From an uncultured Oscillospiraceae bacterium (GTDB taxonomy: Bacteria; Bacillota; Clostridia; Oscillospirales; Oscillospiraceae), in contig CAJUPS010000017.1 in NCBI GenBank assembly GCA_910588045.1, positions 1 through 45,626 of the forward strand: a DNA stretch of 45,626 bases. The letters are read 5' to 3'. Position 1 is the first letter of the stretch, and every line of letters begins with the position of its first letter. A model generated the notes under the pieces. The model did not search any database and was not told the origin of the DNA. It saw only the letters and a list, made by a program, of their open reading frames with translations. Below, in pieces: positions 7,688 to 17,044 of the stretch. The position numbers and the translations under genes are program-made.

Positions 7688-9868
7688 ATGGAACTGGAAT
7701 GGGAACAGAGCCGAACATCTACCCGCTCCTCTCTCGCTGTGCCGGGCGCCATCCTGGGCGCGGTGCTGGGGGCGGACTGCCTGCTGGCAATGTCGCGGTT
7801 CGGCGACATCCCGACCGTGCTCTGCGGGGCGGTGATCGCCCTTTTCGCCGTCCGGGGTGGAGCGCTGACCGCCAGCAGCGGAGGACGAAGCGGGACGCTG
7901 CTGGCCCTGCCCTGGGTGCTCCTCTTTGACTGCCTGAGCCATCATCTCTGCTTCGCCTTGGAGTCCGCCCCCGGCGACCCGACGGGGGTCTGGCGGGTGT
8001 TTCTCAGCCTGGAGGCCCTGCCCACTTGGTACTGGGTACGGCTGGCGGCCCTGGCGGCGGTATCCCTGGTCGTCTGGTCAGTGCTGTTCCACCGCGCCGG
8101 GCGGGAGCGGCTTATGCTGATGCGGGCTCTCCAGCCTGTCCGTGTCAAGCAGGACCCGGCCCCGGCGGCGATGGAGCTCTTTCTGCCGGAGCCCGGATGG
8201 ATTCGGCCCCATCTCCTGGTGCGGAAATTCTCCCAGGGGTTCTGGCTGGCGGTGCTGTTCCTGTGCCTATGGCTGGACCGGCTGACGGGCCAGACGGCCC
8301 TTTGGTCGCGGGCCGCCGTGGGGATGGGCTTCAGCCTGCTGCTGATCACCTCCCTCCAGGGGCCGTCCGGGCGGCTCTGCGCCGGGGCGAACTGGCTCTA
8401 TGTCCAGTGGGAGGGGCGGCTATGGAGAGTGCCTATGAACCGAGTCATTGACCCAGAGCTTCGTGTTCCGCTGTCCCAGCTGGCGCGGGTGTGGGAGATG
8501 CTGCCCCAGCCCCGGCGGGGGGCCTTCCGCTCCACCGTGGCCGCGGTAATTGCAGAAGGGAAGCTGGAGGACTGCCGGATCGAAAAGCCGCAGCTGATCC
8601 GGCAGTCCCCCTGGGAATGGGTGGTGTCCGACAGCCAGAGCGTCCAACACATCATTCCGAAGGTCTATCCCGGCTTCACCCCAGTCCCCGGCGAGGCGGA
8701 ACGGGTACAGACTGCGCCAACCGTCCGGTGGATCAATCCGGCGGCCACAGTGCTGATCACCGCTGTGTGTCTCGCGACGGGGATGCTCATGGGCATCCAG
8801 GAGGAGCGCCGCCCCGAGGCCCCGCTGCCGCCTCCCGCGGAAGAGCTGGCGGAACCGGAGGAAGCGGCCCCCTCCGCCACGGAGGCTGTTGTGCCGGAGG
8901 TCATCGGGGATTACATACTCAACGGCCTGACCCTGCGTACCGACGACACTTTCCGGGCCACGACCAACGAATTTTGGGATCAGGAGCATGATGTCTATTA
9001 CCAGATCGAGCTGCACTTTGGCGTGGACGAGGACGCCGCCCGAATGACTTTGGAGAAAGCCGGGGGCGAGGATGCCCGCTGGCTGCGACCGGAGGACGGC
9101 GGAGCCCTCTGGCGGCTGGGGGAAAACGGCGTGGCATATCAATATAACCTGCGCACGGCCCGCCTCCCGGACGGGGAGCTCTCCCATACCGGCGTGGCCC
9201 TCTCCGAGCGGGGGACCATGCTGATCCTCAGCTGTGTCCACGAGGAGGAGATCGAGGAGGAGACGGCCCGTGGTACGCTGCTCTATATGCTGGAAAACCT
9301 CCAGTTCACCGGACCCGCCATTACGGAGGAGAACTACCAGGAGCAGCTGCGTCCGGCGGTGAGCCTGGGATTCAACTACTGCGGGCAGGCGTTTTTCAAG
9401 GCCCCGGAGGGGATGTTCCCCTACAGCGCCTATCTGGACACCTTCATGCCCTGCGGTGGGGAGGTGAACTACTACGATGACGGTATCTCCATGATGACCA
9501 AGGCCCACGGCCTCCGGGTATCCGCCGCCGTGGTGGCCAGCGAGGGGACCGCCCTGGACGTGGTGCGGGAGATCTATGAGGATCTGAAGGCCGCTGGGCG
9601 GCAGTACGATGAGAACAACTTCCTGGAGGACGCCTACAACGAGGAGGGCAACAACGCCTGCCGGGTGGCTGTCTACTACGACGGGGGCCGCACCCGGGTC
9701 ACGGCGCTGGTGGCCATGGAGAAGTGGGATGGCTACTATCTGTTCAAGGAGCTGACCTGCCTGCCCGAAGAGATGGACGGGGAGTATAAGGCGGTCTTCA
9801 AGGAGATGGAAACGGTCTGCGGCATCGAGGTGTCCGTCATGGAAGACCTGGGACGGCAGCAGAAATGA
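7688..9868 (+). CDS. Large membrane protein, first of two tandem paralogues
   Basis: A 726-residue protein. It has several membrane segments in the first ~115 residues, two more near 185-225, then a soluble basic region, a single segment near residues 355-375, and an external C-terminal half of ~330 residues. The C-terminal half shares its ending with the next gene: a T-EENYQ motif, then an AHGLRV motif, then a G-YYL--E-T--PE segment. I chose ATG 7688 because GGAGGGG lies 6 bases upstream; ATG 7667 in the same frame has no SD. No catalytic motif is visible. The layout (membrane anchor, cytoplasmic loop, external domain) suggests a sensor or surface protein. Function unknown. Confidence 0.8.
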   Translation: MELEWEQSRTSTRSSLAVPGAILGAVLGADCLLAMSRFGDIPTVLCGAVIALFAVRGGALTASSGGRSGTLLALPWVLLFDCLSHHLCFALESAPGDPTGVWRVFLSLEALPTWYWVRLAALAAVSLVVWSVLFHRAGRERLMLMRALQPVRVKQDPAPAAMELFLPEPGWIRPHLLVRKFSQGFWLAVLFLCLWLDRLTGQTALWSRAAVGMGFSLLLITSLQGPSGRLCAGANWLYVQWEGRLWRVPMNRVIDPELRVPLSQLARVWEMLPQPRRGAFRSTVAAVIAEGKLEDCRIEKPQLIRQSPWEWVVSDSQSVQHIIPKVYPGFTPVPGEAERVQTAPTVRWINPAATVLITAVCLATGMLMGIQEERRPEAPLPPPAEELAEPEEAAPSATEAVVPEVIGDYILNGLTLRTDDTFRATTNEFWDQEHDVYYQIELHFGVDEDAARMTLEKAGGEDARWLRPEDGGALWRLGENGVAYQYNLRTARLPDGELSHTGVALSERGTMLILSCVHEEEIEEETARGTLLYMLENLQFTGPAITEENYQEQLRPAVSLGFNYCGQAFFKAPEGMFPYSAYLDTFMPCGGEVNYYDDGISMMTKAHGLRVSAAVVASEGTALDVVREIYEDLKAAGRQYDENNFLEDAYNEEGNNACRVAVYYDGGRTRVTALVAMEKWDGYYLFKELTCLPEEMDGEYKAVFKEMETVCGIEVSVMEDLGRQQK

Positions 9869-9884
9869 CGGGGGGGGTGGAGAC

Positions 9885-12122
9885 ATGAAAACAGAACGGA
9901 AGGAGCGGGTGCTCCTGGGGATCCTCGGCGCGCTGCTGGGTTCCATCCTAGGCAGCGTATTCATCGTGTTCGAGGGGCAGTCGAGGAGCTTCTTCTCTGT
10001 CATTTCCGGCGTAGTAATGGCAGTTCTCACCCTCCAGGGCTACGCCCAGTTGGCCGGGCGGCAGAGCAAGCGGGGGGCCGTCATCTCCCTGGTCATCATG
10101 GCCGGGATGTGCGCGCTGGCAAACCAGGTGAGCTGCACCATCGCACTCATGGAGATGGTGGAACCGCTCCAGGGGATGGACTTTCTGGAGGTGTTCGGGG
10201 GCTTCGGGGAGCTGATGGAGGTCCAGAAGATCCGCTCCTGGTATCACTGGCAGCTGGTGCTGCTGTACCTGTTCTGTCTGGGCGGCAGTCTCCCGATCCT
10301 GGTACGGACCTTCCGGAAGCCAAAGGCTCAGACGGCGGCACAGCGTCGGGCGGCGTCGGACGAGGTGCCGCCGGGCAGGGAGCCGGAGCCGGACGAGGAG
10401 AAGCCGGAGCTCCAGGGCACCTTTTACACCTTTCAAAAGGCATGGATGAAGCCCCTGCGGATCAGTGCCGGTGGGTTTGCCGCGGCGCTGATGGTGCTGC
10501 TGGTGGCCCTCCTGACCCTGACGCCCGCGCTGGAGGAGCAATTCCAGGCGGATCTGGAAACCGGGATGATCGTGGGCTGCTTCCTCAGCTGCATTCCCCT
10601 ATTGTGGATCACCCTGACCATTACCCGGCAGTGCAACCACTTCCAGTTCCTCTATGTCCGGGCCGCTGGGAAGCTCTGGCGGGTAAACCTGATAAAGTTC
10701 TGCCGGGTGGGGGACTTGGAGATCCTGCCACCGGCGCGGCAGGCGGTCATCCGGGAGGACATCCTCTGGGAGCTGGAAAATATTCTGAACGGTGATTTCT
10801 CCGCCTGCCACTCCGGGGCCATCACCGAACTGCGGAACATCCAGGCAGAAAAAGAGAACCGCTGGAGCTGGATCGTCTCCTACGAAAAAGAGGACGGGAC
10901 CCGTAAGAAGCTGAAGATCCCCAAGGGCTACCCGGAGTTCGTACCCGTTGTGGGGATGGAGCGGGCTCAGGAGCCCGTACCCAGCCGGTGGCTGCCGGGA
11001 CTGGTGGCGCTGGCGCTGGCGGTGATCTTCATGGGCGGAAGTGTTGGCTTTGACCAGTGGCGTACGCTTCAAAAGGGAGATGCTGCTCCCGATTCGGTTC
11101 CCGACGCTGGGCAAGAGGAAGCGGAGGAGCGGGAGGTTTTGGAGTTCCCCGTCCGGGTGCCGGAAACTGCCACAGAATTTGTGATTTCGGAGATCCGGTT
11201 CCGAATGGACGCGGATTTCCAGTACAGCCGTCGGCGTTTTGTAGATGGCAAAACAGGGACCTCCTATCGGGTTTACACCCAGTACGGTGTGGATGAGGAC
11301 GACGCCTGGGACACCCTGACGGATCATGTTCGGAGCGACGACCCCCTCTACGACCGCTTTCAGGCGGCGTATCCGGGCGAGGAGCTGCTTGGGCCGCTGT
11401 ATGAGACAGCCAAATACAATATTGTATCCGTATATTTTACGGACAGCACCGTCCACCACACCGCTGCCGCCCTCTCCGATACCGGGGCTCTTTTCACCCT
11501 GGAGGCGGAGCATACCCAGGCGGGCCAGCCCCCGGAGGAGGTCCTGGAGAATTTGATGTATACCCTGAAGAGCGTCCGCTTTGAGGGGCCGGAGGTGACG
11601 GAGGAGAACTACCAGACCCGTATTCACCTCTCAGAGATCCGGAACTGTAGCTATATGGCGACCGCTTATATCAAGACAGACCTCTTTGGCCACGATGCTT
11701 TTGTGGATGTCTACGTCCCCTACAGCGACGCGCCCATCTATGCCGCCGATGGGCGGGCAATCCGCACGGAGGCCCATGGGCTGCGAGTCTACGCCTCCGT
11801 TCTGCCGGGGGAGAACGCCAAGGAGGTCATGGAGGACCGGCAGCAGGTGTTGGCCTCCACGGGGCAGATCTATGAAGACGGCGTGGACGACCAGACCTAT
11901 CGGGAGGATTTGGATGTCGCCTGTATGCTGACGGTCTACGATGAGAATGGACAGAAGCGGAACGCTGTGCTGTACGCCGAGCGTATGTGGGAGGGCTATT
12001 ACCTCCTCCGGGAGATCACCGGCATACCGGAGCAGATAGACGAGGAGTACCTGTCGCTTCTGAAGGAGCTGGAGGACATTTTCGGTCTGACCATGCCGGT
12101 GCTGGAGCAGTTGGGGGAGTGA
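9885..12122 (+). CDS. Large membrane protein, second tandem paralogue
   Basis: A 745-residue protein with the same plan as the previous one: four N-terminal membrane segments (residues ~8-60 and 70-140), a charged linker near 145-180, two segments near 195-245, a cytoplasmic portion, one segment near 365-385 and an external C-terminal half. Shared motifs with the upstream gene include TEENYQ, EAHGLRV and EGYYLLREITGIPEQIDEEY. Protein similarity is moderate, so the duplication is old, although a stretch of 18 identical bases remains (9323-9340 and 11598-11615). It starts 16 bases after the upstream stop, and so they are probably co-transcribed. No known domain is recognised. Confidence 0.8.
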   Translation: MKTERKERVLLGILGALLGSILGSVFIVFEGQSRSFFSVISGVVMAVLTLQGYAQLAGRQSKRGAVISLVIMAGMCALANQVSCTIALMEMVEPLQGMDFLEVFGGFGELMEVQKIRSWYHWQLVLLYLFCLGGSLPILVRTFRKPKAQTAAQRRAASDEVPPGREPEPDEEKPELQGTFYTFQKAWMKPLRISAGGFAAALMVLLVALLTLTPALEEQFQADLETGMIVGCFLSCIPLLWITLTITRQCNHFQFLYVRAAGKLWRVNLIKFCRVGDLEILPPARQAVIREDILWELENILNGDFSACHSGAITELRNIQAEKENRWSWIVSYEKEDGTRKKLKIPKGYPEFVPVVGMERAQEPVPSRWLPGLVALALAVIFMGGSVGFDQWRTLQKGDAAPDSVPDAGQEEAEEREVLEFPVRVPETATEFVISEIRFRMDADFQYSRRRFVDGKTGTSYRVYTQYGVDEDDAWDTLTDHVRSDDPLYDRFQAAYPGEELLGPLYETAKYNIVSVYFTDSTVHHTAAALSDTGALFTLEAEHTQAGQPPEEVLENLMYTLKSVRFEGPEVTEENYQTRIHLSEIRNCSYMATAYIKTDLFGHDAFVDVYVPYSDAPIYAADGRAIRTEAHGLRVYASVLPGENAKEVMEDRQQVLASTGQIYEDGVDDQTYREDLDVACMLTVYDENGQKRNAVLYAERMWEGYYLLREITGIPEQIDEEYLSLLKELEDIFGLTMPVLEQLGE

Positions 12123-12183
12123 CGGAGTATTATCCGGGGATTGATTGGGCAGAGCAGGTTTGAGGGATACAAGGAGGGACCTA

Positions 12184-12693
12184 GTGGGACTTTTTGACAG
12201 ATTTAGGAAAAGCAAAGAAGAATCCGCACTTCAATTTGACAACTACCCGTTCAAGCTGGCGGTTATTCAGAAGCTGATGTATGGGCAATCGCTCTTGGGA
12301 GCGCCCTACCGGGGCGGAGATCAGTATTTCGAGGAATATCCGGATTTCGCTGAGGTGTCAGAGGAAGAGTCCATCCGCCGTTTGGAACCATATATCCAGC
12401 GAGCTAATCACTTCTTCCAGGAATTGAAGATACCCTGTACCCTGGCGGAGCGCATCGTGGAACTCTATGTAGGGGAGGAGCTGGATGTGTATTACCAGAT
12501 CAACCCCCAGTGGATGGACTTCGACGAACACTTTCAGGACGGCAGGGACTTCGATATTACGGACATCAGCGAGCGGGAGATCCGGCAGTTTCCAAACCTG
12601 GCCATCATCATCTTCAACATGTACCATACCCCGCCCAAGGCATTGGTTGAGAAGCTGAAGAGCTGGGGAATCGAGGTCCGCGTCCAAGATTGA
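12184..12693 (+). CDS. Conserved hypothetical protein, GTG start
   Basis: A 169-residue, acidic, probably cytoplasmic protein beginning VGLFDRFRKSKEE, the type of N-terminus common in small unknown Firmicutes proteins. The GTG at 12184 is preceded by AAGGAGGG (12171-12178), which decides the start; upstream in-frame codons have no SD. No signal peptide, membrane segment or known motif was seen. It follows the membrane paralogues by 61 bases and precedes the next gene by 16, so it is likely part of the same unit. Function unknown. Confidence 0.7.
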   Translation: MGLFDRFRKSKEESALQFDNYPFKLAVIQKLMYGQSLLGAPYRGGDQYFEEYPDFAEVSEEESIRRLEPYIQRANHFFQELKIPCTLAERIVELYVGEELDVYYQINPQWMDFDEHFQDGRDFDITDISEREIRQFPNLAIIIFNMYHTPPKALVEKLKSWGIEVRVQD

Positions 12694-12709
12694 AAAAGGA
12701 AGGATCATT

Positions 12710-13930
12710 ATGGGAGTATTTCTACAAACCGCCCTGTTCCCCGGCTGCGATGAATCCGTCGCCCGTGATGCTATAGAAGCGGCGGCAAAGAATCCGGTGT
12801 TTCAGATCGACCCGGAAACATGCCGGTATGCGCAGAACTATGAGGGTACGCAGGTTCTGATGGAGGGGGACTGCCTGGGCTTTGCCACGCTTGCCAAGAC
12901 GCTGGCCGACCTCTCCGAGAATCCTGTGATGCTGCTATACATCTACGATGGGGACTTTTGGGGCTATGACTTCTACGGCAGAAAGGAAGAGGACCATTTC
13001 AGGACCCGCCCTGACTGCTTCGGCCCTGTCAGCCCGCGGGAAAAGCAGCGCCTGTCCGGCAATCCGGCGGTGCTGTCGGGGTGGCTCCCTACCTGGGACA
13101 CTGGCATGATGCGGCGCTATCTCGTCCACTGGTCTGACCTGGATGAAGAGGCGATGGAGGAGACTGCCTGCCCCAACGACCAGTTCACATACGGCGACTG
13201 CTGGCAGATGACAGACTTCATGGCCCGGATGGGCTTCCCCTGGGCCTTCGACCAAGTGCAGGAGGCCCCGCCCCTCCGGCCAACCTATCCCACGCTGAAG
13301 GAGATCCTGGAGCGGGAACTGCCCCCTGTCTCCAAAGAGCCGCCGCCGGTGGGACAGGCCCTGCTGGACAAGCTGCCCACTGCGCTGTCCTTTGACTACA
13401 TCCGGCGTTTGCTGGAGGAGGACGGCGTAAGGGAGTTCGGCTTCCCGGAGAAGACGCCGCCGGAGATCATGGAGGAGGTCAAGCAGCACCGGTGGACGGT
13501 GAACCTTCCGGAAATGAATCCGCTCTGCCAACGGCTGGCGGTGCTGGCGGCCTTCTGCGCCTTCTGGCTGCAGGGGAGCATCGCCTGGGGTCTTCTGGAC
13601 CACGCCACCTACGAGCCGAGGTATGGAAACTTTCCCAAGCCCACCGATGTCTATGTGCTCCGGGCCAGGGCGGCGCTGGCGGATTACTCCAAGCGCCATC
13701 GGGCCTGGAGGGATCTGGAGCGACTGATAGCGTTGGATCCGGACAACCGGGCGCTGTATGAGTCGGAGAGCAAGCGGTGGAGGGACTTGGAGCGGGCCCG
13801 GGAGCCGGATATGTCCCAGTATCACGAGAGGATCATGCGGGAGTTTGCGGACAAGAGACGCAAGGAGGAGGAGCGGGAATCCCGGCGGCTCCAATTGATT
13901 CTGGAGAAGCGGAGGAAAGGGAAAAAGTGA
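12710..13930 (+). CDS. Hypothetical protein with a basic coiled C-terminus
   Basis: A 406-residue soluble protein that I do not recognise. Residues 1-200 contain a compact domain with many Trp, Tyr, Asp and Gly residues (including EGDCLGFATLAKTLADL near 50-67). The last ~90 residues are long charged helices rich in Arg, Glu and Lys, probably a coiled coil, ending EKRRKGKK. ATG 12710 is preceded by AAGGAAGG. It is the last gene of the run before a terminator at 13980. Confidence 0.7.
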   Translation: MGVFLQTALFPGCDESVARDAIEAAAKNPVFQIDPETCRYAQNYEGTQVLMEGDCLGFATLAKTLADLSENPVMLLYIYDGDFWGYDFYGRKEEDHFRTRPDCFGPVSPREKQRLSGNPAVLSGWLPTWDTGMMRRYLVHWSDLDEEAMEETACPNDQFTYGDCWQMTDFMARMGFPWAFDQVQEAPPLRPTYPTLKEILERELPPVSKEPPPVGQALLDKLPTALSFDYIRRLLEEDGVREFGFPEKTPPEIMEEVKQHRWTVNLPEMNPLCQRLAVLAAFCAFWLQGSIAWGLLDHATYEPRYGNFPKPTDVYVLRARAALADYSKRHRAWRDLERLIALDPDNRALYESESKRWRDLERAREPDMSQYHERIMREFADKRRKEEERESRRLQLILEKRRKGKK

Positions 13931-13979
13931 CGCTCTGATTTTCGGGTGGCTTTCCATTTTTCTAAATTATAACGGGGGT

Positions 13980-14015
13980 GGGGCGCAAGAGTAACGGACT
14001 TGCGCCCCTATCTTT
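13980..14015 (+). terminator. Rho-independent terminator
   Basis: A perfect 10-bp stem, GGGGCGCAAG (13980-13989) and CTTGCGCCCC (13999-14008), with a 9-base loop and a weak T-rich tail (TATCTTT). It closes the region 1 gene run. Confidence 0.6.
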
Positions 14016-14082
14016 CCAGAGAAATATTCTCCCAATCATGCGACCATTCTTGGCGTGTGACCCCTTATTTTTGAAAAGGTTC

Positions 14083-14136
14083 TTGACAAATCTGTCTACA
14101 TGATGTAGTCTATACAAAAGACTACATTATGTAGAC
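14083..14136 (+). promoter_or_regulatory. Promoter with two BlaI-type operators
   Basis: TTGACA (14083-14088) is a consensus -35 box; the -10 is probably TAGTCT (14106-14111) at 17-bp spacing. Two dyads, TACATGATGTA (14097-14107) and TACATTATGTA (14123-14133), match the TACA-N-TGTA operator form of the BlaI/MecI family. Their centres are 26 bp apart. One overlaps the promoter spacer and the other covers the likely transcription start. The adjacent repressor gene should therefore regulate itself. Confidence 0.8.
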
Positions 14137-14150
14137 ATGAGGCTATACTT

Positions 14151-14510
14151 ATGGCAGAAATTCAATTAGGGGCTGTGGAGGCCCGCTTTGCGGACATCAT
14201 CTGGGAGAGAGAGCCGGTGACATCCGCCGAGCTTATAAAGCTGGCCGCGGCGGAACTCACCTGGAAGCGGACAACCACACATACGGTACTGCGCCGGCTC
14301 TGCGACAAGGGCCTGTTTCAAAACAATAACGGCGTGGTGACCTCTCTCCTGTCCCGGCAGGAGTTCTATGCCCGTCACAGCAAAAAGTATGTGGATGAAA
14401 CCTTTGCAGGTTCGCTCCCCGCTTTTCTCGCCGCATTTACCAGCGAGAAGAAGCTGACAGCCGAGGAAATCACCGAGATTCGCGAGTTGATCGACAAGGC
14501 AGGTGAATGA
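14151..14510 (+). CDS. BlaI/MecI/CopY family transcriptional repressor
   Basis: A 119-residue winged-helix repressor of the BlaI type. The N-terminal DNA-binding domain contains ELTWKRTTTHTVLRRLCDKG near residues 34-53, the family's recognition helix and wing, followed by a C-terminal dimerisation helix rich in Leu and Glu. Family members block their own operon until the partner metalloprotease triggers their cleavage. The gene lies directly downstream of two matching operators and 1 base before the M56 sensor gene, the standard arrangement. The inducer cannot be read from the sequence; no beta-lactamase is near. Confidence 0.9.
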   Translation: MAEIQLGAVEARFADIIWEREPVTSAELIKLAAAELTWKRTTTHTVLRRLCDKGLFQNNNGVVTSLLSRQEFYARHSKKYVDETFAGSLPAFLAAFTSEKKLTAEEITEIRELIDKAGE

Positions 14511-14511
14511 C

Positions 14512-16905
14512 ATGGGCGATCTATTCCTGAAAACTCTGAACATGAGCATTGCCGCAAGCTGGCTGATTTTGGCGGTGATGCTGCTGCGGTTCGTGCTGAA
14601 AAAGGCGCCGAAGTGGATCGCCGTCCTTCTGTGGGGGATTGTCGCTGTGCGGCTGGTGGTTCCCTTCTCCTTTGAGAGCGCGTTGAGCCTGATCCCCAGC
14701 GCCGAGACTTTCAACGCCCATAACATCCAGTATGAGACGCCCGCCATCAGCAGCGGCATCCCCGCCATCAACCATGCGGTTAACCCCATCCTGGGCGAGA
14801 CCTTCGCGCCGAACCCGGCTGCCAGCGTCAATCCACTCTATGTCTGTACGTTTATTGTGTCGGTGATCTGGCTCGTTGGTATTGCCGCCATGCTGCTGTA
14901 TGCAGTCATCACTTATGTGCAGGTACACCGGAGCGTTGCGGAAAGAGCGCCCTATGAAGGAAACATCTTCCTGTGCGACCAGGTGAAGTCCCCGTTTATT
15001 CTGGGACTGGTTCGGCCCAAAATCTATTTGCCCTCCAGCATGGACGCGATGGCCATGGAACCGGTGATCGCCCATGAAAAGGCGCATCTGGCAAGGCGTG
15101 ACCACTGGTGGAAGCCGATGGGCTTTCTGATTCTGGCGGTTCATTGGTTCAACCCGCTGTGCTGGGCGGCTTATGTGCTGCTGTGCCGGGATATTGAAAT
15201 AGCCTGTGATGAAAGGGCCATCCGGAAGATGGATCTGGATGGGAAGAAGCACTACTCCACCGCCCTGCTGGAGTGCAGTACCCAACGGCGATTGGTGACC
15301 ATTTGCCCGCTGGCCTTTGGAGAAGTTGGCGTAAAAGAGCGGGTGAAAAATGTGTTGAATTACAAAAGGCCGACGTTTTGGGTCATTGCTGCGGCTGTCG
15401 TTGCCTGCGCGGTGGTGACGGTATGTTTTGCAACGAATCCGGTGACAGAAGAGCCCAACACTCCAAACGCAGAACGTCCCACTTTGATAATGAACGATGA
15501 CGCCTATGTTGATCCGTATATGCCGGTGTCCAGCCTGCCCTATGGCTACCAGTCCGCCGGGAAACTGACAAGCGAGCAGGCAAACAATACAGGACTTGAG
15601 GGTATTGAGTATTTTGTCCACCCGTCTGAAACGGAGGATTTTTATACCTATCAGGAGTGCGGAACACCGATTGATCTCAATACAGTGGACAGCGAACAAA
15701 GGCAATGGGCCTATATGCGCTGGATACCGGTAGAGAATGATGGAGTTGAAAATCGAAAATTGACCCTTGACGATGTGGTCTTGCTGTCGCAAAAGGGAGA
15801 TGCGCTGACCTGGTCGGATTTTGAGCGGTATCAGGGACGGGAGATCGGCTCAGGTCTGTATATCATGCGTTACGAGATTGATGACCTCTTTGATGTCCTG
15901 GTGGGCGGATATTCGGACGAGACGCCTTGGTATATCTATCTGTGTGTCAACAGTGAGTCGGTGGATCGCATTGATATTCGGACAGAGGATGTTTCCACAT
16001 TCATTGAAGCACACAAAAATGATGTGCCAAAGGCCGTTGAACCCAAACCTGATGGCGGCGGCGAACCTGCGCCGGAAGAACCTGATTTTTCCACTCTCTC
16101 CGAAGACACTATTCGTCAGGCAATTTTGGAGCAGAATCGTTCCACCAGTGCGATAAACTTTTCCACAGACCCGGACAGTCCTGTATCCTGCGTCAGTTTT
16201 ATAGAGCTCGCCTGTATCGTTGCGGATGGAAATGACTTTTCAGAATATACTCACTACGGCTGGGCGCTCTATGAGGAATATAGGGTCACGGACGACGGTT
16301 TGAGAACAGTCCGCGGCAGCCATACCCCTGTTGCCATCACATTGCGGGAAGACCCGTCCGGCACGCTTACATTGAAGGAATACTGGAAGCCCAGGGACGG
16401 CAGCTACTATGCACAAGACATCTGTGAAAAGTTCCCGGCACACATTGTTGAGGACGGCATGGACAGCCAGAAGTTCATCCTTCAGCAGATGCAGGAATGC
16501 TATGCCCAGGCGGTAGCATTTACCGGACTGGATACCAATCAAGTAATTGGGACGCTCATTGAGACGATTTGCAGCAGCCCCGCACAGTCCTCCAATCCTG
16601 AGGATTATATCAAGGAACACTTCATCGAGTACCGGGAACTGACATACTATGGCCGGTACACCCTGAAATACTGCTTCGCCGAGTTTTTGAAAGGCGGGCA
16701 AACTGATTTGCGCGGTCATATTATGAGAGCTGCCATTGATGACCTGGCACCGGAGGCCCAACTCAAGCTATATACAGAAACCGGACAGGAATATTTCGAC
16801 GCATGGAAAGACGCCGCAATAGCCGTTGAGCAACAGCATGATATGGAATGGATCGAAACGCATCAACCGGCGATCTATCTCCTTTTACAAATGATAAATG
16901 AATAG
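14512..16905 (+). CDS. BlaR1-type M56 family membrane metalloprotease
   Basis: A 797-residue sensor. Membrane segments lie near residues 13-30, 36-52, 107-132 and 292-312. The cytoplasmic loop carries the zinc protease motif HEKAH (His188, Glu189, His192) and the downstream EIACDE segment (Glu229), as in BlaR1/MecR1, which sense a ligand outside and cleave the BlaI-type repressor inside. The external part (about 315-797) is not a penicillin-binding-protein-like domain: I see no SxxK plus KTG pair, and it is long, acidic and Tyr-rich. The signal is therefore unlikely to be a beta-lactam. ATG 14512 was chosen; GTG 14503 overlaps the upstream stop. Confidence 0.85.
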   Translation: MGDLFLKTLNMSIAASWLILAVMLLRFVLKKAPKWIAVLLWGIVAVRLVVPFSFESALSLIPSAETFNAHNIQYETPAISSGIPAINHAVNPILGETFAPNPAASVNPLYVCTFIVSVIWLVGIAAMLLYAVITYVQVHRSVAERAPYEGNIFLCDQVKSPFILGLVRPKIYLPSSMDAMAMEPVIAHEKAHLARRDHWWKPMGFLILAVHWFNPLCWAAYVLLCRDIEIACDERAIRKMDLDGKKHYSTALLECSTQRRLVTICPLAFGEVGVKERVKNVLNYKRPTFWVIAAAVVACAVVTVCFATNPVTEEPNTPNAERPTLIMNDDAYVDPYMPVSSLPYGYQSAGKLTSEQANNTGLEGIEYFVHPSETEDFYTYQECGTPIDLNTVDSEQRQWAYMRWIPVENDGVENRKLTLDDVVLLSQKGDALTWSDFERYQGREIGSGLYIMRYEIDDLFDVLVGGYSDETPWYIYLCVNSESVDRIDIRTEDVSTFIEAHKNDVPKAVEPKPDGGGEPAPEEPDFSTLSEDTIRQAILEQNRSTSAINFSTDPDSPVSCVSFIELACIVADGNDFSEYTHYGWALYEEYRVTDDGLRTVRGSHTPVAITLREDPSGTLTLKEYWKPRDGSYYAQDICEKFPAHIVEDGMDSQKFILQQMQECYAQAVAFTGLDTNQVIGTLIETICSSPAQSSNPEDYIKEHFIEYRELTYYGRYTLKYCFAEFLKGGQTDLRGHIMRAAIDDLAPEAQLKLYTETGQEYFDAWKDAAIAVEQQHDMEWIETHQPAIYLLLQMINE

Positions 16906-17044
16906 AGCAGCCCCTCGATGAACAGATGGAATTGTTATACGAAATCTTGGCGACGATCCAGAGGCAGATATGCGAATGTGGCTCCCAAAACAGGCAATGG
17001 AGTTGTTCGCAACCAACGGACCATGAATACAGGGCTGATTCTAT

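Noticed and set aside
8420..10030. 536-residue minus-strand frame
   Set aside because: It lies opposite two paralogous membrane-protein genes with good starts, and its composition is that of an antisense shadow.
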